Assembly (NCBI GenBank): GCA_947623455.1
Contig: OX392530.1
Location: forward strand, 30,721,405-30,785,404
Origin: Mimachlamys varia
Taxonomy: Eukaryota > Mollusca > Bivalvia > Pectinida > Pectinidae
Length of the DNA stretch: 64,000 nt
Direction: 5' to 3'
In this document: in pieces, positions 36,901 to 42,099 of the stretch
How the letters are laid out: every line of letters begins with the position of its first letter
Position numbering within the stretch: the stretch's first letter is position 1
Program-made: the position numbers and the translations under genes
Notes under the pieces: generated by a model
What the model was told of the DNA's origin: nothing
Seen by the model: only the letters and a program-made list of their open reading frames with translations
Databases searched by the model: none

Positions 36901-39882
36901 TAAAAGGTCAAATTTTACAACTCTTAAACTGCTCAACATTTTTTTAGGACTGTCTATGAAGAAAAGTTGGAAGCAGAAATCATATACAGCACTTATTATA
37001 CACATCAAACTGATGAATCCCCTTCCGAATTCCTGTAGATTTCACTACTGATTTCGTATTGGTCGAATAAGTGATGTGCCATCTGCAGAAAACATTGTAA
37101 TACCTGAGTTTGCTCATTAATTATTTAACAGTATTACATATATCTGTAAAAATCAATTTTGATAGTTAACATTTTCAATATTTTCATATCAAATATATTG
37201 CTTATGTAAGCTTTAGTCTGCATGCAGAATGTTGTAATATTGTCCTAGACTATTTCACAGACTATATATATGTTGTTAAATATTGTCCTAGACTGTTTCA
37301 CAGACTATATGTTGTTAAATATTGTCCTAGACTGTTTCACAGACTATATACACTGTAATAATTTGTCCTAGACTGTTTCATGTACTATATGTTGTAATAT
37401 TGTCCTAGACTGTTTCACAGACTATATGTTGTAATATTTTCCTAGACTATTTCACAGACTATATGTTGTAATATTGTCCTAGACTATTTCACAGACTATA
37501 TATACATTGTAATATTGTCCTAGACTGTTTTACAGACTATATGTTGTAATATTTTCCTAGACTGTTTCACAGACTATATGTTGTAATATTGTCCTAGACT
37601 ATTTCACAGACTATATATACATTGTAATATTGTCCTAGACTGTTTTACAGACTATATGTTGTAATATTGTCCTAGACTATTTCACAGACTATATATGTTG
37701 TAATATTGTCCTAGTCTGTTTCACAGACTATATGTTGTAATATTGTCCTAGACTGTTTCACAGACTAAATATATGTTGTAATATTGTCCTAGTCTGTTTC
37801 ACAGACTATATGTTGTAATATTGTCCTAGACTGTTTCACAGACTAAATATATGTTGTAATATTGTCCTAGACTGTTGCACAGTCTATATGTTGTAATATT
37901 GTCCTAGACTGTTTCACAGACTAAATATATGTTGTAATATTGTCCTAGACTGTTTCACAGACTAAATATATGTTGTAATATTGTCCTAGACTGTTGCACA
38001 GTCTATATGTTGTAATATTGTCCTAGTCTGTTTCACAGTCTATATGTTGTAATATTGTCCTAGACTGTTTCACAGACTAAATATATGTTGTAATATTGTC
38101 CTAGACTGTTGCACAGTCTATATGTTGTAATATTGTCCTAGACTGTTGCACAGACTATATATTGTAATATTGTCCTAGACTATTTCACAGACTATATATA
38201 TGTTGTATTATTGTCCTAGACTGTTTCACAGACTAAATATATGTTGTAATATTGTCCTAGACTGTTTCACAGACTATATGTTGTAATATTGTCTTAGACT
38301 GTTTCACAGACTATATATTGTAATATTGTCTTATATTGTTTCACAGACTATATGTTGTAATATTGTCCTAGACTATTTCACAGACTATATGTTGTATTAT
38401 TGTCCTAGACTGTTTCACGGACTACATATATATGTTGTATTATTGTCCTAGACTGTTTCACAGACTATATATATGTTGTAATATTGTGCTAGACTGTTTC
38501 ACAGACTATATGTTTTTCGTTATCACCTGTAGGTGTGGCCCAATGAAGTCTCCTTTGAGTGGTGTACCTCAGCTATTGCCTCCTGGCAGATACAACGGCC
38601 ACAGAATAACACAAATTAACCTTTACTTACATCATGACTCATTAAGTTGATAAGGACCCTGTAGACAAGATGGAAATATTGGGTGATCAGGAGATCATTT
38701 GAGGTATAACAATCTAAGGTATAATGCTTAGTAATTGAGGCAAGGTAAATTGTCTATATTTATCACTAATTAAAGTATGAACGTTCAGATGACTCATCGG
38801 ATGCTGAGAGGAACATCTTCACTGAATCGTGTCGCTACAAATATTGTTTCATTAGAATATCTTCTTCCTTTTAAAAGGTTTAATGTAATCTGCTCAAAAC
38901 ATTTTTGGATGATATTTATTTTTTTACCCCAGGATTTATTTACTTAAATAATTAATCTCCAGATTGTGAATCATTTAAGAAATGGGACAATCAGTCTAAA
39001 TTGATACTACAGTACTAAATGCCCACAAAAATATTTCTGATCATTCACCTATTTGGACCTCCAACTATGTACAGGTATGTGTAGATTTGTGTGCATGAAA
39101 GTAACACATTATTAATAATACCCTGGACAAACGTAAAGCGTGGATACAATATATATACAGAGGCAAAAGATGGAATACGGAAGACATCTCCATAACTAAA
39201 AGTAACCTATTCAATGTACATATGAAGATGTTTGAATATATAGATAACATCATTTCAATTTAAAATCATTTTGGGGGATATTTGTTATTTTCTATGCAAC
39301 ATTTTGTACAAGTTATATCTGAAATCAATGGAAATTACATAATTTTCTGGATATTCTATGTGATTGGTTAAAAAAACATGATATTAAAAGGAATTCACCT
39401 CAAAATACATGATATTAACCAAATAAAATTACATAGGTTATATGGAGAGAGAAAAATGGTGCTTGGGGAAAACAGGATATAAAGAGGAATGTGAAATTAA
39501 CAGGAGTGAGATTAAGTGGAGTCCACTGTATATATATTCAGTACAATTACATTCACAGTTCACACGTCAGTGACAACAGCAATGAATGGTCAACCTTCCT
39601 GTTTCATGACAAGATGAATGCAAAATTGCATGTAAGTTACACAACCATTTACAATAACATTATGCAACAAAAAAATGGACATACTATCAATTCTGATTTC
39701 TTCAACACATATTTACTTAGATTCAATTTATCCTCGAGCGTAAACACATTTCAGATCACCCGACTTACTAATTCTTCCTCGGTCGCTTCATAGACAATTT
39801 TGGCACTGCCTTGCACCACCCTCCACGCGCGAGGGTGTCCCTTGCGCTGACGGTAACAAAAGCAAGACATGAAGGGCATCAT
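904..39882 (-). CDS. PDE7: PDE7-family cyclic-nucleotide phosphodiesterase gene, whole span in window (spliced, 3' end missing)
   Basis: The gene hydrolyses cyclic nucleotides; the PDE7 family is cAMP-specific and cytosolic. I joined nine exons by eye; every junction is GT..AG on the minus strand and every phase matches, giving 890 nt (296 codons plus 2 nt). The product carries, in order, a Cys/basic N-terminus, the PDE7 signature RMLGDV, a linker, and the first half of the HD-type PDE catalytic domain with [15 protein letters not shown] (residues 199-213), [11 protein letters not shown] (241-251) and ENHHWRSA (272-279). H202 fits the catalytic acid, and H206, H242 and D243 fit metal ligands. 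The remaining metal Asp and the glutamine pocket are beyond the left edge; human PDE7A and PDE7B are about 480 and 450 residues. Introns reach 16 kb and hold most of the window's minisatellites. Whether it is nearer PDE7A or PDE7B cannot be settled here. Confidence 0.93.
996..2199. other. PDE7 intron 8, left part
   Basis: Intron sequence. It holds a short CAAA-type microsatellite at 1094-1112 and two tandem copies of a ~33-bp unit (TTGACTCCGCTGCTATGGCA and variant) at about 1850-1912. Nothing else is recognised. Confidence 0.5.
2200..2651 (+). mobile_element. MITE-like element, full-length copy (CAGTGGACT...AGTGCACTG)
   Basis: The left end CAGTGGACTACACTTAATAT and the right end (reverse complement CAGTGCACTCCTCTTTATAT) form imperfect inverted termini. 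The interior repeats the phrase TTAATATCATGTTTTT several times. A second, truncated copy lies in opposite orientation at 39177-39535. No open frame inside, so it is non-autonomous. The CAGT ends recall pogo/Tigger-type elements, which is inference. Confidence 0.6.
2881..3012 (-). CDS. PDE7: PDE7 exon 8: HD metal-binding motif
   Basis: The exon is 132 nt (44 codons, phase 0 on both sides), acceptor CTTTTACAG, donor GTAAGTATC. It reads [20 protein letters not shown] then [20 protein letters not shown] and [15 protein letters not shown] is the PDE metal-binding motif; human PDE7A has [26 protein letters not shown]. It is joined to exon 7 across a 9.5-kb intron, of which over 7 kb is tandem repeat. 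Confidence 0.97.
3165..3290 (+). repeat. Solitary diverged monomer of the ~150-bp element repeat
   Basis: It shares GACACACCGCC, AGAGCCC-GGACAAAC-type and AGGTCAGAGGTTA blocks, in the same order, with the tandem unit at 5131-6251. It appears as a single, older copy 2 kb away, between PDE7 exons 8 and 7. Confidence 0.55.
3410..3720. repeat. Degenerate dispersed repeat rich in TGACCTTGA
   Basis: Diverged copies of a phrase with gaccttga, cctgaa, gatattgtgg, and tgtgatgttttatcaaaacc-type blocks occur about every 120 bp from 3290. Related text reappears at 4390-4680 and 49800-50100. No coding potential seen. Confidence 0.4.
3720..3866 (-). mobile_element. SINE copy, tRNA-like head
   Basis: On the minus strand it begins ATGGGCGGTCAGGTGGCACA and continues GTGAATAATGCACTTGCCTTTC. 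The same GGTCAGGTGG-GCAGTGGATA-CCTTTCAC layout is found at 28905 and 43234, so it is a dispersed family. The tRNA-like A-box region is visible; the tail is diverged. Confidence 0.55.
4246..4382. repeat. 137-bp near-perfect palindrome (fold-back element)
   Basis: The left arm includes AACCAACATACCAGTATATG and TTAAATTCCATAAAAATAA; the right arm is its reverse complement, with centre CTAGTGCCCCTAG. Arms are about 64 bp with a 5-nt loop and a handful of mismatches, so RNA or single-stranded DNA would fold into one long hairpin. It could be a miniature fold-back transposon; no target duplication is evident. Confidence 0.8.
4390..4751. other. PDE7 intron 7, dispersed TGACCTTGAC repeat
   Basis: Sequence resembles the degenerate repeats at 3410 and 49800 (AATAGTAACAGTGACCTTGA, CACAAACTCATTC). 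No gene feature seen. Confidence 0.4.
4752..5115. repeat. Tandem array A, left half
   Basis: Two related units alternate: ~77 bp and ~60 bp, both starting AATAACTAGAGCAGTGACAA. The array is interrupted by the element at 5131-6251 and resumes at 6253 with the same units. The reverse strand stays open for 178 codons because of the periodicity; I do not regard that as a gene. Confidence 0.85.
5131..6251. mobile_element. Inserted element with internal ~150-bp tandem repeats carrying DR1 and ERE-like motifs
   Basis: Short inverted termini (AGTCCCCCACCG on the left, reverse complement of GGTGGGCGACT on the right) bracket about seven copies of a 146-159-bp unit and a GGACGGACAGACGG-type tail. Each unit starts CGACACACCGCC. 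The layout, short arms around a ~150-bp minisatellite core, recalls the pearl-type elements described in bivalves; that link is from memory. It splits array A, so it arrived after array A existed. Five units carry AGGTCAGAGGTCA and six carry GGTCACAGTGACC. Confidence 0.7.
6253..6596. repeat. Tandem array A, right half
   Basis: The same two alternating units as at 4752-5115 continue directly after the inserted element, for about five more units. Confidence 0.85.
6597..6949. other. Intron spacer with ancestral-looking repeat fragments
   Basis: No gene. From about 6810 irregular phrases such as CTTATACAAGATTCCTGACT and CTTATACAAGCTTCCTGAC appear, resembling broken units of the neighbouring 42-bp array. 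Confidence 0.45.
6950..12450. repeat. Giant 42-bp minisatellite, ~125 copies, in PDE7 intron 7
   Basis: Consensus on the plus strand is GGTTTCCTGATTATAAGGAG followed by GGTGTGGTTTTCTCTGTATACA. Copies differ mostly by single bases; the left edge (6950-7130) is degenerate and irregular while the middle is homogeneous. Each unit carries the perfect palindrome CTGTATACAG. Because 42 is a multiple of 3, all plus frames stay open for hundreds of codons (up to 419), which is a periodicity artefact. It ends 36 bp from the exon 7 splice donor. Confidence 0.97.
10136..11563. repeat. Higher-order duplication inside the 42-bp array (2 x 714 bp)
   Basis: Two adjacent blocks of 17 units are nearly identical, including rare variants such as AGTAGGTTGTGG (10522 and 11236) and GTGGTTATCT (10781 and 11495), each 714 bp apart. 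This marks a recent segmental duplication within the array. Confidence 0.85.
12487..12587 (-). CDS. PDE7: PDE7 exon 7: catalytic His motif
   Basis: The exon is 101 nt (2 + 33 codons), acceptor TACTGCAG and donor CAG|GTGAGA. It reads [20 protein letters not shown] then [13 protein letters not shown]. The Y-H-N-x-V-H-A-A-D signature is diagnostic for PDEs and the full string is closest to PDE7 ([20 protein letters not shown]). The first His of the signature is the general acid and the second binds metal. The donor sits only about 36 bp from the end of the giant 42-bp array, so nearly the whole following intron starts as minisatellite. Confidence 0.97.
12588..13381. other. PDE7 intron 6
   Basis: AT-rich intron. 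It contains one ~90-bp palindromic element (listed separately) and a few CA/TA tracts. No other feature recognised. Confidence 0.5.
13118..13207. mobile_element. ~90-bp palindromic element, copy 1
   Basis: The sequence ATCCACCCCTGAAATTTCAT pairs with AGGGGTGAAT near its other end, and the centre TGTTCCAACTTTTGAATTGG-AACA folds back too. Five more copies are in the window. Confidence 0.7.
13382..13477 (-). CDS. PDE7: PDE7 exon 6
   Basis: The exon is 96 nt (2 + 31 codons + 1), acceptor TTTGTGTGTTTCAG and donor GTAAGTG. It reads [20 protein letters not shown] and then [11 protein letters not shown], matching SLVSLTFHLFSLHGLIEYF and LDMMKLRRFL of PDE7. It forms the early helices of the catalytic domain. 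Confidence 0.93.
13681..13955. mobile_element. Dispersed element with C-tracts (ACTAGAAATGTCTGTGAGAC...GGGGGCATAAA)
   Basis: A 41-bp segment (ATTGGAACAAAAGAAAACTA...) is directly duplicated at its start, followed by ATAAATGC plus about 16 C, and a second C-tract before GGAGGGGGCATAAA. A related start (AACTAGAAATATGTCTGAAA) occurs at 30047. The C-tracts with the ending GGGGGCATAAA look like inverted ends (ATGCCCCCC). No coding potential. Confidence 0.45.
14401..14490. mobile_element. ~90-bp palindromic element, copy 2 (diverged)
   Basis: It keeps the blocks CCCTGAAAGTTCATTATGAA and TTCAAATGTGACTTCAATGG of the family; ends are eroded. In PDE7 intron 5. Confidence 0.55.
14680..14743 (-). CDS. 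PDE7: PDE7 exon 5
   Basis: The exon is 64 nt (21 codons plus 1) with acceptor TTTTGTCAG and donor GTAAGT. It reads [20 protein letters not shown] and then Cys plus the first base of a Gly. It matches [22 protein letters not shown] of vertebrate PDE7, where the W-x-F/V-x-I/M-F motif opens the catalytic domain. A second frame also stays open here but does not fit the flanking exons. Confidence 0.92.
15091..15233 (-). CDS. PDE7: PDE7 exon 4
   Basis: The exon is 143 nt (2 + 47 codons) with acceptor TTTTATTACAG and donor GTAGGT. It reads [20 protein letters not shown], then a basic patch RRRHRP and the segment [11 protein letters not shown]. It occupies the place of the RLLSFQRYLRSSRFF region and following linker in human PDE7A and is the least conserved of the shared exons. 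Frame is kept on both sides. Confidence 0.88.
15301..15390. mobile_element. ~90-bp palindromic element, copy 3
   Basis: It runs from TTAACTCATTCACCCCTAAA to AAGGGTGAATGAGTTA; the inverted ends TAACTCATTCACCC pair almost perfectly. In PDE7 intron 3. Confidence 0.75.
15541..15632. mobile_element. ~90-bp palindromic element, copy 4, next to exon 3
   Basis: It runs from TTCAATCATTCACCTCTGAA to AGAGGTGAACAAGTTAA with the same centre as copy 1. It sits about 15 bp from the exon 3 donor. Confidence 0.7.
15648..15734 (-). CDS. PDE7: PDE7 exon 3 (first shared exon)
   Basis: The exon is 87 nt with acceptor TTTATGTGTTGTAG and donor GTGAGT. Together with the preceding G it reads [20 protein letters not shown] and so on, matching GDVRVRSRAGFESERRGSHP of human PDE7A. 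Both 5' exons (2a and 1b) supply the single G that completes its first Gly codon. It ends in phase 1. A ~90-bp palindromic element (15541-15632) lies only 15 bp downstream of the exon in transcript sense. Confidence 0.9.
15782..15985 (-). mobile_element. Three tandem copies of a tRNA-derived SINE head
   Basis: On the minus strand each ~58-bp copy reads GGCCGCAGTGGCTGAGTGGT then TAAGATGTCCCGACATTCTA. TGGCTGAGTGGTTAAG is a tRNA Leu/Ser-like A-box region. The same head begins the SINE at 18245 (plus strand). Only the head is amplified; no B-box or tail is present in these copies. Confidence 0.7.
15986..17895. other. PDE7 intron 2, AT-rich with T-tracts
   Basis: 16131-16310 is very T-rich with runs of 7-10 T. 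17060-17120 contains a fragment of the ~90-bp palindromic family (GTGTCTTTAGGGGTGATTGA). 17550-17575 is a TA microsatellite. No exon seen. Confidence 0.5.
17896..18083. mobile_element. 188-bp MITE flanked by TA, pogo/Tigger-like ends
   Basis: Left end CAGTAAAACCCCACTTGAAT, right end (reverse complement) CAGTACAACCCCACTTACTC: inverted termini of about 20 bp with few mismatches, flanked by TA on both sides. TA duplication and CAGT ends are typical of the pogo/Tigger branch of Tc1/mariner. No open frame; non-autonomous. Confidence 0.8.
18245..18480 (+). mobile_element. tRNA-derived SINE, near full length
   Basis: Head GGGGCCGAGTGGTTAAGGTG gives the A box; GGGTTGCGAGTTTGAATCCC gives the B box. 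A body with GTCAGTGGTTTTTCTCCAGG follows, and an A-rich tail ACATAAAACAAAATAAACCA. The head equals the triplicated unit at 15782-15985. Confidence 0.8.
18640..19195 (+). mobile_element. SINE body split by a later MITE
   Basis: The left part (TTTTCTCCAGGTACTCCTGT...CCGGCCAACAA) and right part (AGTGATTAATATAAGTTGGA...) are contiguous in the SINE copy at 43234-43375 (GCCAACAAAAGTGATTAATA). Here they are separated by the TTAA-flanked element 18752-19129. The insertion site itself is thus visible by comparison. Confidence 0.7.
18752..19129. mobile_element. 378-bp MITE flanked by TTAA (piggyBac-like)
   Basis: Perfect 13-bp inverted termini AGGCCCAATATAC and GTATATTGGGCCT, with TTAA at 18748-18751 and 19130-19133. 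TTAA duplication is the hallmark of piggyBac transposition. No open frame of note inside, so it is non-autonomous. It lies inside a SINE. Confidence 0.85.
20139..20237. mobile_element. ~90-bp palindromic element, copy 5 (diverged)
   Basis: Runs from TAACTCAACGTTCACCTCCG to GGACGAACGAGTTAA; central ATAGTTCATTATGAAATTCC matches the family. Confidence 0.6.
20401..20439. repeat. Hairpin, 16-bp arms
   Basis: AAGTACATGGATATAT and ATATATCCATGTGCTT pair with one mismatch around a 7-nt loop CTAGTTC. Too short to claim a microRNA precursor. Confidence 0.6.
21129..23846. repeat. ~86-bp minisatellite, ~31 copies
   Basis: Unit CTGCTAACACTGCCCCGGAG - GTCCTCACTGGAGCTGATGT - TTTGTACAGAATTCCCCCCT - AAACATTACCATGGTACCAT - TTTGTT. 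Variants with AATTAAGGTCC or with an extra TTGT before TAACACTG recur in clusters, showing that units spread in blocks. In PDE7 intron 2. Confidence 0.95.
24004..24745. repeat. 63-bp minisatellite, ~12 copies
   Basis: Unit AGCTAACAATGCTCAACACT - TCTACACAGACTGACTATAC - ACAGTGTAAACAGGAGCCACACA. The later copies keep a plus-strand frame of 175 codons (21 residues per unit), but earlier copies (24010-24130) break it with small deletions, so coding is unlikely. Confidence 0.9.
24746..25720. other. PDE7 intron 2, nothing recognised
   Basis: AT-rich sequence with a short ATGATG-type run near 25075. No exon or mobile element recognised. Confidence 0.5.
25722..26124. mobile_element. ~400-bp MITE with ~75-bp inverted termini
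   Basis: The left end (ACATCGTGATAGGAAACCCA, TGACACTGCTCTTACGTTTA, GTGCTAGAACAGACG) pairs with the right end, whose reverse complement reads ATCATCGGAATCCCACTTGA then CACTGCTCTTACTTTTGTG and GGGCTAGAATAGACG. About 75 bp per arm at roughly 75-80% identity. The 70-codon plus frame inside is part of the arm, not a gene. Confidence 0.7.
26714..26810 (-). CDS. PDE7: PDE7 exon 1b: alternative first coding exon
   Basis: The exon encodes 32 residues plus one base, from ATG at 26810 to a donor GTATGT. It starts [15 protein letters not shown] and ends VSCGIL-G. The last residues (CGILG, then DV from exon 3) align with CMLGD of PDE7B, and the length before that motif (32 residues) is close to the 27 of human PDE7B. 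It ends in the same phase as exon 2a, so the two are mutually exclusive ways into exon 3. The same frame is open for roughly 40 codons upstream of the ATG to a TAA, so a longer start with another exon is possible. This would be a shorter isoform driven by an internal promoter near 26.9 kb. Confidence 0.75.
26811..28336. other. Region upstream of exon 1b, possible internal promoter
   Basis: On the minus strand the frame of exon 1b stays open to about 26930. Beyond that, 27000-28336 holds no recognised repeat or exon; AT-rich from 27770. Confidence 0.4.
28337..28905. repeat. 47-bp minisatellite, 12 copies
   Basis: Unit GGTGGTTATAGGTAGGTAAC - CCCATACCTTTCCATGTCCC - TGTTATG. Left copies have GGCAGGTAACC, right copies GGTAGGTAATTCC, so variants are polarised along the array. 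Confidence 0.92.
28905..29060 (+). mobile_element. SINE copy following the 47-bp array
   Basis: GGTGGTCAGGTGATGAAGTA, CCTTTCACTAGAGCGGCCAG and GTGATTAATATAAGCTGAAA match the copy at 43234. The final array unit runs directly into its GGTGGTCAGG head, so the array may have grown from the SINE's edge. Confidence 0.6.
29209..29407. repeat. 40-bp minisatellite, 5 copies
   Basis: Unit CAGCTATATTTCAAAAGGTG - CATGAATATGAAAATCATAA, nearly identical in all copies; one has an extra base. Confidence 0.92.
29408..30582. other. PDE7 intron, no exon seen
   Basis: AT-rich. 30047-30090 resembles the start of the C-tract element at 13681. GTTCCGTGTTATGAGACC at 30421 is a partial copy of the inverted repeat at 30583. 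Confidence 0.45.
30583..30686. repeat. Compound inverted repeat around GTTCCGTGTTAT
   Basis: A 25-bp perfect inverted repeat (AACACGGAACAGGATTGCAG... at 30606-30630 with its complement at 30662-30686, 31-nt spacer) overlaps a second one: GTTCCGTGTTAT (30586) with ATAACACGGAAC (30604). The middle sequence can pair with either side, so two alternative hairpins are possible. Confidence 0.8.
30687..31584. other. PDE7 intron, nothing recognised
   Basis: AT-rich; no exon, array or mobile element recognised on either strand. Confidence 0.45.
31585..31684 (-). mobile_element. tRNA-like sequence, SINE head or tRNA pseudogene
   Basis: On the minus strand GTCGAGTTGGCGCAGTGGTA gives an A-box-like region and GAGTTCGACGCC a B-box-like one about 55 nt later, a class II-sized interval. 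The clover-leaf arms do not pair well, so it is not a working tRNA gene. Just next to PDE7 exon 2a. Confidence 0.5.
31959..32019 (-). CDS. PDE7: PDE7 exon 2a: conserved RRGGISF...RMLG segment
   Basis: The exon has acceptor TTTCTGTTTCAG and donor GTATGT, and is 61 nt long (20 codons plus 1). It reads [20 protein letters not shown] then the first base of Gly. Human PDE7A has the matching [21 protein letters not shown], so this is the strongest link to the PDE7A-type N-terminus. In PDE7A the RRGAIS segment acts as a pseudosubstrate-like site for PKA catalytic subunit; the RRGG-I-S form here keeps the shape, though whether it binds PKA is inference. Its upstream side is phase 0, compatible with exon 1a and also with the candidate exon at 43999-44040. 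Confidence 0.93.
32330..33156. repeat. Degenerate ~140-bp tandem repeat
   Basis: About six diverged units share GACCCCTGTGACCTTGAAAG, TCATTCATTTGAACAAAC, GGCCTTTTGGTTATTG and AAGATTTTAACATATTTG in fixed order. Related text is at 42830-43070. The plus-strand 96-codon frame at 32594 lies across these units and is not a gene. Confidence 0.75.
33157..35711. repeat. 46-bp minisatellite, ~56 copies, in PDE7 intron 1
   Basis: Unit TAGGTACAACTCTAACACAG - TAATATAACAGGTCACCACA - CCTGTA. Copies are very alike; common variants are AACAGG/AGCAGG and CTCTAAC/CTATAAC. Each unit has AGGTCA and the near-palindrome ACCTGTATAGGT (perfect ACCTGTACAGGT in two units near 34257 and 34305). Confidence 0.97.
35712..37231. 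other. PDE7 intron 1, degenerate dispersed repeats
   Basis: 36400-36960 carries weak repeats around AAGGTCAAATTTTGC/ACA and TCATCAGATCA. No exon recognised. Confidence 0.45.
37232..38512. repeat. 37-41-bp minisatellite, ~33 copies
   Basis: Unit TATTGTCCTAGACTGTTTCA - CAGACTATATGTTGTAA with an optional ATAT insertion, so unit length varies. TAGACTGTTTCACAGACTA is itself a near-palindrome (TAGTCTGTGAAACAGTCTA). Confidence 0.93.
38513..39176. other. PDE7 intron 1, nothing recognised
   Basis: No array or mobile element recognised; AT-rich. Confidence 0.4.
39177..39535 (-). mobile_element. MITE-like element, truncated inverted copy of 2200-2651
   Basis: Read on the minus strand it starts ACAGTGGACTCCACTTAATC and follows the plus-strand copy through TTAATATCATGTATTTTGAG, ACTTGTACAAAATGTT and TTACTTTTAGTTATGGAGAT, then diverges. 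The two lie 37 kb apart in opposite orientation within PDE7. Confidence 0.65.
39769..39882 (-). CDS. PDE7: PDE7 exon 1a: start codon and N-terminus of the long form
   Basis: This exon encodes 38 residues beginning [15 protein letters not shown] and ending YEATEEEL, then a consensus donor GTAAGT. The open frame extends 19 codons further upstream to a TGA, but holds no ATG there, so I chose the ATG at 39882 (a second ATG follows directly). It ends in phase 0, which fits exon 2a. The Cys-rich, basic start could be lipid-modified for membrane contact; that is inference. The exon and the ~400 bp upstream are richer in GC than the surroundings, as expected for a promoter-proximal first exon. I do not recognise the first 38 residues from a named isoform, so the assignment rests on frame, donor and position. 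Confidence 0.7.
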
Positions 39883-40330
39883 ATTGAATTTGTGGCGCTG
39901 AGGACCAGATCTGTAACCGTGTCTAGATCCAACCACCACTCACAGATAGAATACTACACATATCCCTCGGTGAATTTTTACACCCGTTTAAAATAACATT
40001 GTTATTTAACATTGACTCAGCTCTGATCCTTCTGGCATTCCAATCAACTCTGTTTACAGCCTATTAATCCCCAGGTCTAGCCAGCCAGTAGCTACACATC
40101 CACGCTTTAAAGCCTGGTCACTGGTGATTGATGTTTGATCCTCGTCATGTCTAACTCGACTTCATCAACGTAAAAGCCTCTCCACCCTACACACCGCTTC
40201 AGTCATTGCCGTGAAATTACAGCACAATTTGCCTCCATGGTGTAAATTCCATTCATATGATTGGGATGACTGAGGTAAGGACAGCAGCTAGTGAATACAG
40301 CGGTGGAGAGTGTGTGGCGCGTGCGGTATG
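39883..40330 (-). promoter_or_regulatory. Likely 5' UTR and promoter region of PDE7 exon 1a
   Basis: The ~450 bp upstream of the first coding exon are less AT-rich than the surroundings and contain CG dinucleotides and GTGGCGCGTGCGG near 40314-40326. No tandem array or recognised transposon interrupts it. No clear TATA box or start site can be assigned by eye, so this is a positional inference. Confidence 0.35.
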
Positions 40331-41024
40331 TGTGATCAGTGTGGCTCTCTGTGGCTCTCGTTGATCACTCTAACAGAGACACACAACATTCCACACCTAT
40401 CCAGCGTTACAAAACAACCTTTTCTTTCTCCTCTGTTTCAGTTTTTCTTTTTCAGCTTTATAAGGAGATATTATTTTCTGATGAAATTTCTGATACAGAA
40501 AATTGATAAATATGAATAACATCATCAAAGATGCTAGCTTCTATTCCAAAAATCAATTTTTACATAGTTATACATGCAGCTACATTGGGTATTTGTTCAT
40601 TGAGCCAGAATAATAATTAAATGCCTATAATGGAATAAATTACAATTTTCAAATCAAGTATCATGATCATGGGGTAATGAACATTTTGATGTTAGGAAAT
40701 TCTAACCCCAAATTTAACAGCTCAAGTAACCAAAAAATGACAATTGCAAATTTCCCACACGAAACCCATCGGATTTTTTTCTCAAACAGTAACATAAACG
40801 TTGTTATTTGCTGTTCGATGTGTGTGTGTCCATATGTCAAGCTATGCTGAGAAACCCCATAGACTGGCAGTGTCATAAGGCTAAAACAGCTTGACAGCTA
40901 CCACTAGCCAACCTGCTGCTCTGCAATCCCCTCAATTTCTCCCTGTTGATCCATTCACAATGAATTCACCACACGTGTTAGGATGATTATAGCAGTCTGT
41001 GGTCGGATCACTGGCCAGAATACA
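40331..41024. other. Flank upstream of PDE7 exon 1a
   Basis: No exon or repeat recognised. Pyrimidine-rich run at 40421-40456. Confidence 0.4.
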
Positions 41025-42038
41025 TAGACGATGGATCATTGTAAATCATTATCTCTATTATTTGTGACTACGATGGATCATTGTAAATCATTATCTCGTA
41101 ATATTGTGACTACGATGGATCATTGCAAATCATTATCTCGTATCATTTGTGACTACGATGGATCATTGCAAATCATTATCTCTATCATTTTTGACTATGA
41201 TGGATCATTGGAATTCATTATCTCTATTATTTGTGATTATGATGGATCATTGCAAATCATTATCTCTATTATTTGTGATTATGATGGATCATTGCAAATC
41301 ATTATCTCTATTATTTGTGACTACGATGGGTCATTGTAAATCATTATCTCTATTATTTGTGACTACGATGGATCATTGCAAATCATTATCTCGTATTATT
41401 TGTGATTATGATGGATCATTGTAAATCATTATCTCTATCATTTTTGACTATGATGGATCATTGCAATTCATTATCTCTATTATTTGTGACTACAATGGAT
41501 CATTGTGAATCATTATCTCTATTATTTGTGATTATGATGGGTCATTGTAAATCATTATCTCTATTATTTGTGACTACGATGGATCATTGCAAATCATTAT
41601 CTCTATTATTTGTGATTATGATGGATCATTGCAAATCATTATCTCTATTATTTGTGACTACGATGGATCATTGCAAATCACTATCTCTATTATTTGTGAC
41701 TACGATGGATCATTTTAAATCATTATCTCTATTATTTGTGACTACGATGGATCATTGCAAATCATTATCTCTATTATTTGTGACTACGATGGATCATTGC
41801 AAATCATTATCTCTATTATTTGTGATTATGATGGATCATTGCAAATCATTATCTCTATTATTTGTGACTACGATGGATCATTGTGAATCATTATCTCTAT
41901 TATTTGTGACTACGATGGATCATTGCAAATCACTATCTCTATTATTTGTGACTACGATGGATCATTTTAAATCATTATCTCTATTATTTGTGACTACAAT
42001 GGATCATTGTAAATCATTATCTCGTATTATTTGTGACT
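41025..42038. repeat. Second 42-bp minisatellite, 24 copies
   Basis: Unit GTGACTACGATGGATCATTG - CAAATCATTATCTCTATTAT - TT, unrelated to the intron 7 array. Variants GATTATGATGG and TCGTATTATT recur. All frames stay open because of the 42-bp period. Confidence 0.95.
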
Positions 42039-42099
42039 ATCATCTGCATTATACAATATTTTTCATTGAACTACATCATGATCTGAAGGTTAATTTTCA

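Noticed and set aside
39883..39939. Longer N-terminus for PDE7 exon 1a starting VVGSRHGYRS
   Set aside because: The extension would begin at a GTG directly after a TGA; the first ATG in frame is at 39882.
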